NCBI GenBank assembly: GCA_036495525.1 | Contig: DASXMR010000045.1 | Coordinates: 34,211 to 98,210, forward strand | Length of the DNA: 64,000 bases | Source of the DNA: DASXMR01 sp036495525 | GTDB taxonomy: Bacteria; Actinomycetota; Actinomycetes; Streptosporangiales; Streptosporangiaceae | Direction of reading: 5' to 3' | Program-made: the position numbers and the translations under genes | Shown here: piece after piece, positions 1 through 8,118 of the stretch | How positions within the stretch are numbered: the stretch's first letter is position 1 | Layout of the letters: every line of letters begins with the position of its first letter | The notes under the pieces: model-generated | What the model saw: only the letters and a program-made list of their open reading frames with translations | Databases searched by the model: none | What the model was told of the DNA's origin: nothing

Positions 1-807
1 GGCGAGCACCAGCACCAGGGCGTCGAGGCCCAGGTGGGCAGGCGTGCCGATGAGCAGCCCGCGCAGCGCGTCCACCTCGTACGACAGCGGGTTGACCCGG
101 CTGATCACCTGCAGCCAGCCGGGCATGATCCGCTCCGGGTACAGCGCGCTCGAGCTGAAGAACAGCGGCATCGTGATCGCCTGCCCGATTCCCATCAGCC
201 GGTCCCTGGACAGCGCGAGGCCGGCGATGGTCATCGACAGGCAGGAGAAGAACGCCGAGCCGAGCACGACCACCGCCGCGGTCGCGATCAGCCGCAGCGG
301 GTTGTCGGTGACCGCGACGCCGAGGATGGCTGCCAGCACCACGATGACGGTGGCCTGCACCACCGAGCGCACTCCGGCCGCGAACGCCTTGCCGCTGATC
401 AGCGCCGCCCGCGGGGTCGGCGTGACCATCAGCTTGGTCAGCACGCCGGCGTCGCGCTCCCAGATGATCTGGATGCCGTAGAAGATGGCGATGAACAGGG
501 CCGACTGGGCGAGGATGCCAGGCGCCAGGTAAGCCAGGTAGGGGATGCCGCCGGGGGTCGGGATCGCGTGGATGTGACTGAAGGTCTCGCCGAAGATCAG
601 CAGCCACAGGATTGGCTGGATCGCCCTGGTGTACAGCTCGGTGCGGTCGTGCCGGATCTTGCGCAGCTCGACCCAGCACAGCGTGACGATCCTGCTCGCC
701 AGCCGCCGCCCGGCCGCCAGCGGGTTCTCGCTGGTCAGTCCTGGCAGCGGCGCGGCCAGCTGGTCAGCCGAGACGGCGGGCGGTGCGCCGGGCGCGACGG
801 ACGACAC
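1..807 (-). CDS. ABC-2 type exporter permease, DrrB-like (3' end outside window)
   Basis: Membrane subunit of a drug/antibiotic-type ABC exporter. Reading the minus strand from 807 gives an uninterrupted frame that runs off the left edge. It shows a cytoplasmic N-terminus, a first membrane segment (ILWLLIFGETF), the family stretch YLAPGILAQSALF, the segment WERDAGVLTKLMVTP, and the late motif NPLSYEVDALRG typical of DrrB/ABC2_membrane proteins. I chose the GTG at 807 because AAGGGAGG sits 5 nt upstream; an in-frame ATG at 834 is the alternative. The start lies inside the 3' end of the ATPase gene (about 44 nt overlap), so the two are translationally coupled and form one transporter. The C-terminal end is missing only because of the window edge. 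Confidence 0.9.
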   Translation of the reverse strand, partial: MSSVAPGAPPAVSADQLAAPLPGLTSENPLAAGRRLASRIVTLCWVELRKIRHDRTELYTRAIQPILWLLIFGETFSHIHAIPTPGGIPYLAYLAPGILAQSALFIAIFYGIQIIWERDAGVLTKLMVTPTPRAALISGKAFAAGVRSVVQATVIVVLAAILGVAVTDNPLRLIATAAVVVLGSAFFSCLSMTIAGLALSRDRLMGIGQAITMPLFFSSSALYPERIMPGWLQVISRVNPLSYEVDALRGLLIGTPAHLGLDALVLVLA

Positions 808-1636
808 GGATGCCTCCCTTTCCGGTGTTCTCATCCAGGGTGCTGCCGGTGTAATGCCGGAAGACGTCGTCCAGGGTCGCGTCCGGGCCGAGCGCGGCCT
901 TGAGCATGCCCGGCGTTCCGGTGGCGCGGATCCGGCCGCCGTGCATCAGCGCGATCCGGCCGCAGTTGATGTCGGCCTCGTCCATGTAGTGGGTCGTCAT
1001 CAGCACGGTGATCTCGAAGGTCTCGCGCAGGCGGGCGATGTACGCCCAGACGTCGCTGCGCGCGATCGGGTCAAGGCCGACGGTCGGCTCGTCGAGCACC
1101 AGCAGCCGCGGCGCGCTGACCAGCGCCTGCGCCAGTTCCAGCCGGCGGATCATGCCGCCCGAATAAGTCTTGACCAGCCGGTCGGCCGCATCGGTCAGGC
1201 CCATCGCGGCCAGCGCGGCAGTGCGGCGCTCCTCGCGCTGCTGCCGCGGCACGTCGAACAGCCGGGCGAATAGCTCGACGTTCTCCCGCCCGGTCAGTGC
1301 GGCGTCGGCGGACAGCATCTGCGGGACGTAGCCGATCATCCGGCGGACCGTCATGGGCTGCGCGGCGGCGCTGACGCCGAACACGCTCACTCGCCCTTCG
1401 GCCGGCTTGAGCAGCGTGGTCAGCATCCTGATCGTCGTCGTCTTGCCGGCCCCGTTGGGACCGAGCAGGCCGAACGTCTCGCCCGACTCGATCCGCAGGT
1501 CCACGCCGTCGACGGCGGTGTGGCTGCCGAACCGGTAGGTCAGCTGCTCGCACAGCACCGCTGGCAGGCCAGGCTGGCTGGCACCGGCCAGGCCGGCCGT
1601 GGCGCCGGTCAGGGTCGCTTCTGCCTGGTCGGTCAT
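764..1636 (-). CDS. Daunorubicin-resistance (DrrA-like) ABC transporter ATP-binding protein
   Basis: ATPase that powers the adjacent permease, probably exporting a hydrophobic drug or lipid. The 290 residues contain Walker A GPNGAGKTT (about residues 59-67), the Q-loop region GYVPQ, the signature YSGGMIRRLELAQAL, Walker B LLVLDEPTVGLD, and the H-loop TTHYMDEAD. The C-terminus carries the short DrrA-type extension (LDDVFRHYTG). The gene lies 58 nt downstream of a MarR gene on the same strand and overlaps the permease. The MarR protein is therefore the likely regulator, probably responding to the exported compound. The family call is secure; the substrate is unknown. Confidence 0.93.
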   Translation of the reverse strand: MTDQAEATLTGATAGLAGASQPGLPAVLCEQLTYRFGSHTAVDGVDLRIESGETFGLLGPNGAGKTTTIRMLTTLLKPAEGRVSVFGVSAAAQPMTVRRMIGYVPQMLSADAALTGRENVELFARLFDVPRQQREERRTAALAAMGLTDAADRLVKTYSGGMIRRLELAQALVSAPRLLVLDEPTVGLDPIARSDVWAYIARLRETFEITVLMTTHYMDEADINCGRIALMHGGRIRATGTPGMLKAALGPDATLDDVFRHYTGSTLDENTGKGGIRVVRRARRTARRLG

Positions 1637-1694
1637 GCGTCCGCCCGGCCTGCTGCGGCGTCCCGGTTCAATGTCATCGCTCGTGCCACCTCGG

Positions 1695-2189
1695 TCACGT
1701 GGTCTCCAGCCGGTCTGCTTCTATCTGCTCGGCCAGGCGGCGCAGCGCCGGAGCGGCGGCCGCCAGCGTGCGCTGGTCGGCCGGGGCCAGCCGGCCCAGA
1801 GCCGCGGCGGTCAGCTCGGCCCGCAGGTCGCGCCACTGCCTGATCCTGCTGCGGCCGGCCGGGGTGACCGTCAGCAGCGCGGTACGCCCGTCGGCCTCGC
1901 CCCTGGTCCGGCCCAGCAGCCCGGTCGCGGTGAGGCGGCTGACCAGCGTGCTCACCGTGTTCGGCGCGAGCCGCAGTTCCTGCGCGGCCGCGGCGACGGT
2001 CAGCCTGGGCTGCGCGGCGGCCAGCCGCAGCAGCTCGGACTGGGCCGTCGGCAGCGGCTCCTGCGTCGAGGCCTGGCGCGCCGCCCGGCGCACCGTTCGC
2101 CTGATGATGCTGACCGCCGACAGCAGATCAGCTGCGGTGGCCCGCCTCGCCGCTGGCTGGCGGGCCAGCGTGCCAGGTATATCGTTCAC
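1695..2189 (-). CDS. MarR family transcriptional regulator
   Basis: Winged-helix repressor of about 164 residues when started at the GTG at 2189. It shows the MarR DNA-binding core: the helix ELLRLAAAQPRLTVAAAAQE, the recognition helix region LAPNTVSTLVSRL, and the wing RTRGEADGRTALLTVTPAG. A longer frame upstream to 2336 exists, but that part is low-complexity and contradicts the promoter placement. The GTG lies inside a 9-bp inverted repeat and 7 nt after a TATCGT box, so the transcript is probably leaderless and autoregulated. It is first in a run with the Drr-type ABC genes, which suggests local control of the exporter. Confidence 0.87.
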   Translation of the reverse strand: MNDIPGTLARQPAARRATAADLLSAVSIIRRTVRRAARQASTQEPLPTAQSELLRLAAAQPRLTVAAAAQELRLAPNTVSTLVSRLTATGLLGRTRGEADGRTALLTVTPAGRSRIRQWRDLRAELTAAALGRLAPADQRTLAAAAPALRRLAEQIEADRLETT

Positions 2190-2204
2190 AGAGCTAACGA
2201 TATA
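2178..2204. promoter_or_regulatory. Palindromic operator over the marR promoter and start codon
   Basis: Perfect 9-bp inverted repeat TATATCGTT / AACGATATA with a 9-nt spacer. The marR GTG start falls in the spacer, and the minus-strand arm includes a TATCGT -10-like box. A MarR dimer bound here would block RNA polymerase directly. The repeat is seen in the sequence; its role is inferred. Confidence 0.65.
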
Positions 2205-2308
2205 AAGGCCAGCAGGGAAGGGCAACTCGCTCGGCGAGGCGCGCGAGAAACCGGGCCCCGGCCACGAGCGTGGCAGCAGGGCTCCGGGCGCAGACCGGCT
2301 GGCAGCGG

Positions 2309-3739
2309 CTAGATGGCGGTGAAGTGGCGGAAGCACTCCCAGGCGGTGTCGTGCTCGGCGAAGGCGGCTGCCTCGGCGCGCTTGACCGCGAGGTAGGCGG
2401 TGCTGCGCAGCGGGCCAAGCGCGCGCATCAGCAGCTCATCGGCGGCCAGCGCGTCCAGCGCGGCGGTGAGGCTGGCCGGCAGCCGGTGCGCGCCGCTGGC
2501 CGCGCGCTCGGCGTCGGACATCGTGGCCGGGTCCACGTTGACCGCCTCGCCGGGGTCGATCTTGCTGCGGATCCCGTCCAGGCCGGCGTGGATCACCGCG
2601 CCAAGCGCCAGGTACGGGTTCGCGCTGGAGTCGGATGGCTTGAGCTCCAGATTGACCGCGCTCGAGTCGTCACCGCGCAGCGGGGAGCAGATCCGCACCG
2701 CCGCCTCGCGATTGTCCATGCCGTAGATGGCGTAGGCGCTGCTCCAGAACCGCGGCTGCAGCCGCCGGTAGCTATTGACGCTGGCGCAGGTCAGCGCCAG
2801 CAGCGCGGGCAGGTGCGCGAGCAGCCCGCCGATGAAGTAATAGCCGGTCGCCGACATCCCGTACTGGTCAGCCGGGTCGGCGAATACCTGCCTTGACCCG
2901 GCCGAGCCGTCCGGCAGCAGGTCGGTGAGCGAGACGTGCAGGTGCGCGCCATTCCCGGCCTGATCGGGGATCGGCTTGGGGGCCAGGCTCGCCCACAGGC
3001 CATGGCGGAACGCGACGCCGCGCACCGTCTCCCGGTACAGCACGTGATTGTCGGCGGCGCGCAGCGCCGGCGCGTACCGGATCACCAGTTCCTGCTGACC
3101 GTGGCCGAGCTCGGGATAGTAGTGCTCGACTCGCATGCCCTGAGCGTGCAGCGCGGCGACGACGGCCAGGATGTAGTCGTGCGGCTGCTGGTAGCCGGTG
3201 CCGGAGTAGACCAGGCTGTCGTCGACCGGGACCAGCTGGTCGGGCCCGCCGGCCGGGTCGCCCTGGCGTCGGCCGAGGGTGAACTCCGGCTCGAACGCCG
3301 CGGTCAGCGCGTAGCCCTCGGCTGCGAGCTCGGCGATGGCCTGCTTGAGGAAGGTACGCGCGCAGGCTTCCCACGGCTCGCCGTCCGGCCGCACCAGGTC
3401 GGACAACATCGCGCCGGCGCCTGGCGCGTACGGCAGTGGCACCAGCGTCGCCGGGTCCGGGACCAGCCGGACCTCGCCGGCCGGGCTCATCCCGTCGACC
3501 GGCTGCAGCGTGTCCAGCATGGTCATCGCCATCATCGCGACGGTGTGGCCGATGCCGCTGGCGATCCGCTGCTTCAGGAACTGCCTGGTGGCTGCCTTGC
3601 CGCGGATGATGCCGCCGTGGTCGGCGTACAGGAACCTGACCAGCTCGAGCTTGCTTGCCTCGGCCAGGCCGAGCGCGTGGTCAACTGCCTCGATGCTGCC
3701 GGGCGCGGCGGCCGGCGCGTGTCCGGGCTGGTAGCTCAT
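2309..3739 (-). CDS. Glutamine synthetase family protein (GlnA-like gamma-glutamyl ligase)
   Basis: ATP-dependent ligase of the GS fold, 476 residues. Visible GS motifs in order: FEPEF (metal/glutamate ligands, about residue 146), the EHYYPELGHGQQE strand, GNGAHLHVSL corresponding to the GS NGxGxHxH substrate loop, NSYRRLQP, NREAAVRI, and the C-terminal ELKPSDSSANPYLALGA. The adenylylation-site tyrosine segment of housekeeping GSI is not evident, and the N-terminal domain begins with a VRFLYADHGGIIRGKA strand as in GlnA paralogues acting on polyamines or ethanolamine. It stands alone between marR and an MFS gene, so the substrate cannot be deduced. Starts at ATG 3739. Confidence 0.88.
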   Translation of the reverse strand: MSYQPGHAPAAAPGSIEAVDHALGLAEASKLELVRFLYADHGGIIRGKAATRQFLKQRIASGIGHTVAMMAMTMLDTLQPVDGMSPAGEVRLVPDPATLVPLPYAPGAGAMLSDLVRPDGEPWEACARTFLKQAIAELAAEGYALTAAFEPEFTLGRRQGDPAGGPDQLVPVDDSLVYSGTGYQQPHDYILAVVAALHAQGMRVEHYYPELGHGQQELVIRYAPALRAADNHVLYRETVRGVAFRHGLWASLAPKPIPDQAGNGAHLHVSLTDLLPDGSAGSRQVFADPADQYGMSATGYYFIGGLLAHLPALLALTCASVNSYRRLQPRFWSSAYAIYGMDNREAAVRICSPLRGDDSSAVNLELKPSDSSANPYLALGAVIHAGLDGIRSKIDPGEAVNVDPATMSDAERAASGAHRLPASLTAALDALAADELLMRALGPLRSTAYLAVKRAEAAAFAEHDTAWECFRHFTAI

Positions 3740-3815
3740 GCAGCAGAGTTAGCACGTCAACGGCTGCCGGGACAATCCCGGCAGCCTGCGACACGCAGGC
3801 CCGCTTGGCGGCCGC

Positions 3816-5756
3816 CTAGCGCCGGGTGCGGCCGTCCGCAGCCTGGCGTGCATCAGCCGCCTCGGCCTCGATCTCGGCTGCTGCCTCGATCTCGGCGCCG
3901 GCCGCGGCCTGGACCTCGGCTGACGCGCCGGCCTGCACCTCAGCGGGCACCGCCGCCGCCTCGTCGTGCACGTAACGGCCGCCGCGCAGGAACGAGATCG
4001 CCGCGGCCAGCACGAGGATGCCCATCGCCACGCTGAACACGACGACCAGGCCGTGGTGGAAGGGCCCGGAGATCAGCTCGGGGAAGAACCGGTGACCGGT
4101 CAGCACGGCGACGTTGCTGGCCGGCAGGTGGTTCAGCACGCCGAACGGCGCGAGCAGCTCGTGCACCGGGTTGAAGCCGAGGAATGCCGAGAACAGGCTG
4201 CCCACCGGTGGCAGCTGGCCGATCTGGTGCGCGACGCCGTGCGGCACGCCGTGGCTGATGAGGCCGCGGCTGAGCGTGTTCGGCAGGGTGGCGGCCAGCC
4301 CGGCGATCATCAGCGAGAAGAACACGCCGATGGACAGCACGAAGCCGGAGTTCTGGAACGTCGCCAGCATGCCCGATGCGGCGCCGCGCTGCCTGGCCGG
4401 AACGCTGTTCATGATCGCGGCGGCGTTCGGCGCTGAGAACAGGCCCATGCCGGCGCCGGCCAGGAAGATCAGCGCGCCGAACTGCCAGTAGCTGAAATCG
4501 ACCGGGATCAGCAGCAGGCCGCCGAACGCCAGCGCCGAGACCAGCAGGCCGCCGGAGGCGAAGTAGCGGGCGCCGTGCCGGTCGGACAGCCAGCCGGACA
4601 CCGGGCCGAAGACCACGAACCCGAGGGTCAGCGACAGCAGGTAGACACCTGACCACAGCGGGGTGTCCTTGAACGCGTAGCCGTGCAGCGGCAGCCAGAT
4701 GCCCTGCAGCCACAGGATCAGCATGAACTGCAGGCCGCCGCGGGCGATCGAGGCCATCAGCGTGGCCGCGTTGCCGGCCGCGAAGGCCCTGATGCGCAGC
4801 AGCCGCAGGTCGAACATCGGCGAGGCGACCCTGGTCTCGATGAAGCAGAACGCGGCTACCAGGACGGCACCGCCGATCAGGCCGGTCAGTACCTTCGGGT
4901 TCGTCCAGCCCATCGAGTGCCCGCCGTACGGCTGGAGCCCGTAGGTGATCGCGGCCAGGATCCCGATCAGGCCGATGCCGAAGGTCAGGTTGCCGGCCAC
5001 GTCGATCTTCGCCCTGGTCCTGATGCCGGTCTCGCGCAGGCTCAGGTATGACCAGATCGTGCCGCCCAGGCCGATCGGCACCGACACGATGAACACCAGC
5101 CGCCAGTCGATGGCCGCGAGCACGCCGCCGAGGATCAGCCCGATGAACTGGCCGGAGATGCCGGCGATCTGGTTGATGCCCATGGCCATGCCGCGCTGGT
5201 CGGACGGGAACGCGTCGGTCAGGATCGCGGGGGAGTTGGCCATCAGCATGGCGCCGCCGACGGCCTGCACGACCCGCCAGCCGATCAGCCACAGCGCGCC
5301 GGCCGGCCCGGTGAAGGGGTCGAATGGCAGCGCGACCGCGGCCAGCCCGAAGATCGCGAACCCGGCGTTGTACATCCGGACCCGGCCGTAGATGTCGCCG
5401 AGCCGGCCGAGGGTCACCACCAGCACCGCCGAGACGACCAGGTACCCCATCAGCATCCAGAGCAGGTAGCTGAAGCTGCCGGCGGAGAGGGGGTTGACGT
5501 GGATGCCGCGGAAGATGGCCGGCAGCGCGATGATCACGATCGAGCCGTTGACGGTGGCGGCGAGCATGCCGATCGTCGTGTTCGACAGCGCGACCCACTT
5601 GTACCCGTCCCCGGCCGGACCGCGCTTGCGGCGGGCACCAGCCTCGGCCACCGCGGTGCCGGACGAGCCGTTCTGCCCGGCCGGCCCGGGCGCGGCTGAC
5701 CCGTTCTGGCCGCCGCCGCCCTGCTGGTACTGACCGTCTCGGCCTGACTGCCGCAC
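3816..5756 (-). CDS. MFS transporter, DHA2-like (14 TMS), extended tails
   Basis: Proton-driven drug-type exporter of 646 residues, with transmembrane segments throughout residues about 55-590. The first loop motif [16 protein letters not shown] (motif A) and the motif-C-like [13 protein letters not shown] are visible. The N-terminus is a Gly/Gln/Ala-rich cytoplasmic tail. The C-terminus is a degenerate Glu/Ala repeat (AEVQA, AEIEA units) after the last helix, which is unusual. The GTG start at 5756 is supported by GGAGGGAG 5 nt upstream. Likely monocistronic; no regulator gene is adjacent. The substrate is unknown. Confidence 0.9.
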   Translation of the reverse strand: MRQSGRDGQYQQGGGGQNGSAAPGPAGQNGSSGTAVAEAGARRKRGPAGDGYKWVALSNTTIGMLAATVNGSIVIIALPAIFRGIHVNPLSAGSFSYLLWMLMGYLVVSAVLVVTLGRLGDIYGRVRMYNAGFAIFGLAAVALPFDPFTGPAGALWLIGWRVVQAVGGAMLMANSPAILTDAFPSDQRGMAMGINQIAGISGQFIGLILGGVLAAIDWRLVFIVSVPIGLGGTIWSYLSLRETGIRTRAKIDVAGNLTFGIGLIGILAAITYGLQPYGGHSMGWTNPKVLTGLIGGAVLVAAFCFIETRVASPMFDLRLLRIRAFAAGNAATLMASIARGGLQFMLILWLQGIWLPLHGYAFKDTPLWSGVYLLSLTLGFVVFGPVSGWLSDRHGARYFASGGLLVSALAFGGLLLIPVDFSYWQFGALIFLAGAGMGLFSAPNAAAIMNSVPARQRGAASGMLATFQNSGFVLSIGVFFSLMIAGLAATLPNTLSRGLISHGVPHGVAHQIGQLPPVGSLFSAFLGFNPVHELLAPFGVLNHLPASNVAVLTGHRFFPELISGPFHHGLVVVFSVAMGILVLAAAISFLRGGRYVHDEAAAVPAEVQAGASAEVQAAAGAEIEAAAEIEAEAADARQAADGRTRR

Positions 5757-6054
5757 GCTGGCTCCCTCCGGATGCTCGCGGCTGCCGCCGGGTGGCGCGG
5801 CCGCGACGCAGTCCTCCCCCTAGGGTAAGTATTTGCTATCACCAAACTAACAGGCGACAGCCGGTCTGGCATTCTGCGTTCCGGCGCGTCCGGATGGCGC
5901 GACAACGCGGGCCGCGGACCGTGGCCGGGTACCGTCGGCACGAATGCGGAACGCTCGCTGGCCGGACGTAGCGCATGCCTGCCTGGCCTGCGTACGTTGG
6001 TAACGGTAGCGCGCCGCCTTCCGGCAGCCGGCGGCGCGGCAGCAGGGTGGGAGC
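5757..6054. other. Divergent intergenic region between MFS and DUF1707 genes
   Basis: About 300 nt without a gene. The only AT-richer patch is near 5820-5850 (TAGGGTAAGTATTTGCTATCA), which on the minus strand contains TTGGTG and TACCCT-like elements. It probably holds the promoter of the MFS gene. No convincing palindrome was found. Confidence 0.4.
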
Positions 6055-6684
6055 ATGTTCGACAGACATCTCAGGGACCTGGCGTCTCGGCCGCCCTCCC
6101 CGCGTGACCTGCGGGCCTCCGACGATGACCGGGAGCGGGTCGTCGCGCTGCTGACTGAGGCGGCCGCAGACGGTCGGCTGACCGCGCAGGAGCACGGCGA
6201 GCGGCTGGAGCGCGCGTACGCGGCTCGCACCCTGGGAGAACTGGCAGGCCTGACCGGCGACCTGGCCGCGCCGTCCGCGCAGCCGATCGTGCTGGACGGG
6301 CGGCGCCCGGTGGCGGCGCTGCTGCGCCGCGAGCGCCGCAGCGGCCGCTGGGTGGTGCCGCAGACGGTGCCGGTCACCGCCGTTTTCGGTGAGGCGGTCC
6401 TTGACCTGACGGAGGCGATACTGCAGAGCCGCCGGGTGACCGTGCTTGCGACGGTGCTGGCCGGTCACGTCGAGGTCATCGTGCCCGAGGGCGTGGCGGT
6501 GCTGCTGACTGGCAATACGTTCCTGACTCGCAAGAGCGTGCGCGGCGGCCCGCTGCCGCCACCGGTTCCCGGCGGCCCCGTGGTCGAGCTGCGGGTCTTC
6601 GCGGTCTGCGGCACCATCCGGGTGGTCACGCCGCGGCGCTCCCGCTGGCGCGGCCCGCTGCGCCGCGGCCGGGCATCGAGGTAG
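6055..6684 (+). CDS. DUF1707 domain protein with C-terminal cell-wall-active-antibiotics-response-like domain
   Basis: A 209-residue protein of a common actinobacterial family. The N-terminal DUF1707 module (residues about 18-70) has the signature LRASDDDRERVVALL...GRLTAQEHGERLERAY. A C-terminal beta-rich segment (about 95-190: VTAVFGEAVLDLTEA, GHVEVIVPEGVAVLL, VVELRVFAVCGTIRV) resembles the LiaF-type DUF2154 fold. No membrane helix or signal peptide is apparent. Its biochemical function is not established. It begins at an ATG directly after GGGAGC and is followed after 59 nt by the SEC-C gene with its own promoter. Confidence 0.8.
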   Translation: MFDRHLRDLASRPPSPRDLRASDDDRERVVALLTEAAADGRLTAQEHGERLERAYAARTLGELAGLTGDLAAPSAQPIVLDGRRPVAALLRRERRSGRWVVPQTVPVTAVFGEAVLDLTEAILQSRRVTVLATVLAGHVEVIVPEGVAVLLTGNTFLTRKSVRGGPLPPPVPGGPVVELRVFAVCGTIRVVTPRRSRWRGPLRRGRASR

Positions 6685-6743
6685 CGGCCAGCTCGCGGCG
6701 CGCCCGGCAGCCCGGCCAGGCCTGGTGCCCTAGGGTCGCGTAC

Positions 6744-7787
6744 ATGCCGGACAAATGGACCCAGGATGACGTGGTGTTCGCCGTGCTGCGAGGCATGCAC
6801 GTGGCGTCGCCGCGAAGCGTGGCCGACGACCTGATGGCTGCGGCTGATCAGAGCGGCAGGCTCGACGGCGTCAGCCCGCTGCGGGCCAGGGTGCGCGCGG
6901 CCGAGGTGTTACTGCGGGCCGGAGACCGGGCCGAGAGCCTGGGCGTGATCCGGCAGGCGCTGCGCGAGCGCGGCCCGGATCCTGACGGCAAGGCCACCCT
7001 GGCCGCCGCTGCGGCGCTGGCGGAGCTTGGCGAGGGCGACGAAGCCGAGAGCCTCGTGCTGCAGGTCATGCGTGATCATCAGAATGACGCCGGCTTGGCG
7101 GCCAGGTTCGTGGCGCTGTCCCTGGTGTTCGGGGCCAGCGGCCTGTATGAGCAGGGACAGCGGGTCGCGGACGCGTGCGCGGCCAGCGTGGCGCAGGCCG
7201 GGCGCCGCATGTCAGCCGTCGGCCCCAGGGTGACGACGCTGGCCAGCATGGCGAAGCGGGAGATCGCCGCCATGCAGCAGCGCAGCGCCGAGGACGGCGC
7301 CGACCCAGCGGCCCAGCTGGCCGCCCGGCAGCGCCGCAAGCAGGAGGCGGCGGAGCAGGCCGCGGCCGCCGCGCTGAGCCAGCCGCCGTGGCCCGCCATG
7401 GCCGGGCAGTTCATGCTGTGGTTTCCCGAGGATCAGTACGGCCGGCTGACCAGGCAGCTGCCCGATCTGGCCGGGGTGCTCGGCGCTTCCTGGCGTGAGC
7501 ACACCGCACGGGTCGAGAGCACGCTGGCCGAGCAGATGGCGGCTGCGTCGGCGAAGGGCGCCGAGCAGCAGCCGAAGCTGGCGGCTGGCGACAGCTGGAC
7601 CTACGCGGATTTCGCCGAGCATTGCGGTGCAGACCCGCGGCTGGCCCCCGTGCTCACCGCGTACACCGAGCGAGCGGCCAGAGGGCTCGGTACCCCGGTG
7701 TCCTGGCCGCCAGGCAAGCGGGACAAGTGCTGGTGCGGCTCGGGGCAGCGCTATCAGCGCTGCTGCGGCGCGGGCCGCAGCGGATAG
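6744..7787 (+). CDS. SEC-C motif protein with TPR-like repeats
   Basis: A 347-residue soluble protein. The first 180 residues are alanine-rich helices resembling TPR repeats (RAAEVLLRAGDRAESLGVIRQAL, AALAELGEGDEAESLVL). A charged linker with QRRKQEAAEQ follows. The extreme C-terminus is a SEC-C zinc motif (CWCGSGQRYQRCC), the CxC...CC arrangement found in SecA tails and many unrelated proteins, probably a metal or ribosome/SecB-like binding tag. The ATG lies exactly 7 nt after TAGGGT, so the mRNA is likely leaderless. Precise role unknown. Confidence 0.75.
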   Translation: MPDKWTQDDVVFAVLRGMHVASPRSVADDLMAAADQSGRLDGVSPLRARVRAAEVLLRAGDRAESLGVIRQALRERGPDPDGKATLAAAAALAELGEGDEAESLVLQVMRDHQNDAGLAARFVALSLVFGASGLYEQGQRVADACAASVAQAGRRMSAVGPRVTTLASMAKREIAAMQQRSAEDGADPAAQLAARQRRKQEAAEQAAAAALSQPPWPAMAGQFMLWFPEDQYGRLTRQLPDLAGVLGASWREHTARVESTLAEQMAAASAKGAEQQPKLAAGDSWTYADFAEHCGADPRLAPVLTAYTERAARGLGTPVSWPPGKRDKCWCGSGQRYQRCCGAGRSG

Positions 7788-7820
7788 CGAGGTGCCTGCC
7801 CGGTCGCCGCTGACAGCGCT

Positions 7821-7843
7821 GGCCTGGCTCGGGCCCCCTTTTT
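7821..7843 (+). terminator. Possible intrinsic terminator after the SEC-C gene
   Basis: Short GGCC...GGCC stem followed by CCCTTTTTATT, one of the few T-runs in the window. It is placed 34 nt after the SEC-C stop codon. The stem is short, so this is tentative. Confidence 0.35.
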
Positions 7844-8118
7844 ATTGCGATCTGGCAAAAATGGCGCGTGCCGTACTTAACCGTCGATATGGTGCCTGGC
7901 CAAGGCGTGGCGTTCGTTGTCCTGGTGCGCTTTCGGGGGCACGGCAGTAGCTGAGCTTGCCGCCTCGATCCAGCCCAGGCCTGTCATTGGGGGTGTGGCT
8001 CGTGGCGCGGCCAGGAAGGTTCGGCTTCCACTGGACTCCGCGGGGATCGGGGCTGCACCGACGCCCGGACAGTTCTTCCTCCGCATCGCGGGCAGGCCGG
8101 CCCGAGCGCCGCCGGCGC

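Noticed and set aside
3816..5756. First MFS exporter as part of the NRPS or rifamycin systems
   Set aside because: More than 28 kb away, no shared operator sequence, and no substrate clue.
7844..8118. Possible c-di-AMP (ydaO-type) riboswitch upstream of the lysozyme gene
   Set aside because: Cell-wall hydrolase genes of actinomycetes often have one, but I found none of the conserved ydaO sequence blocks and no clear multi-stem layout.
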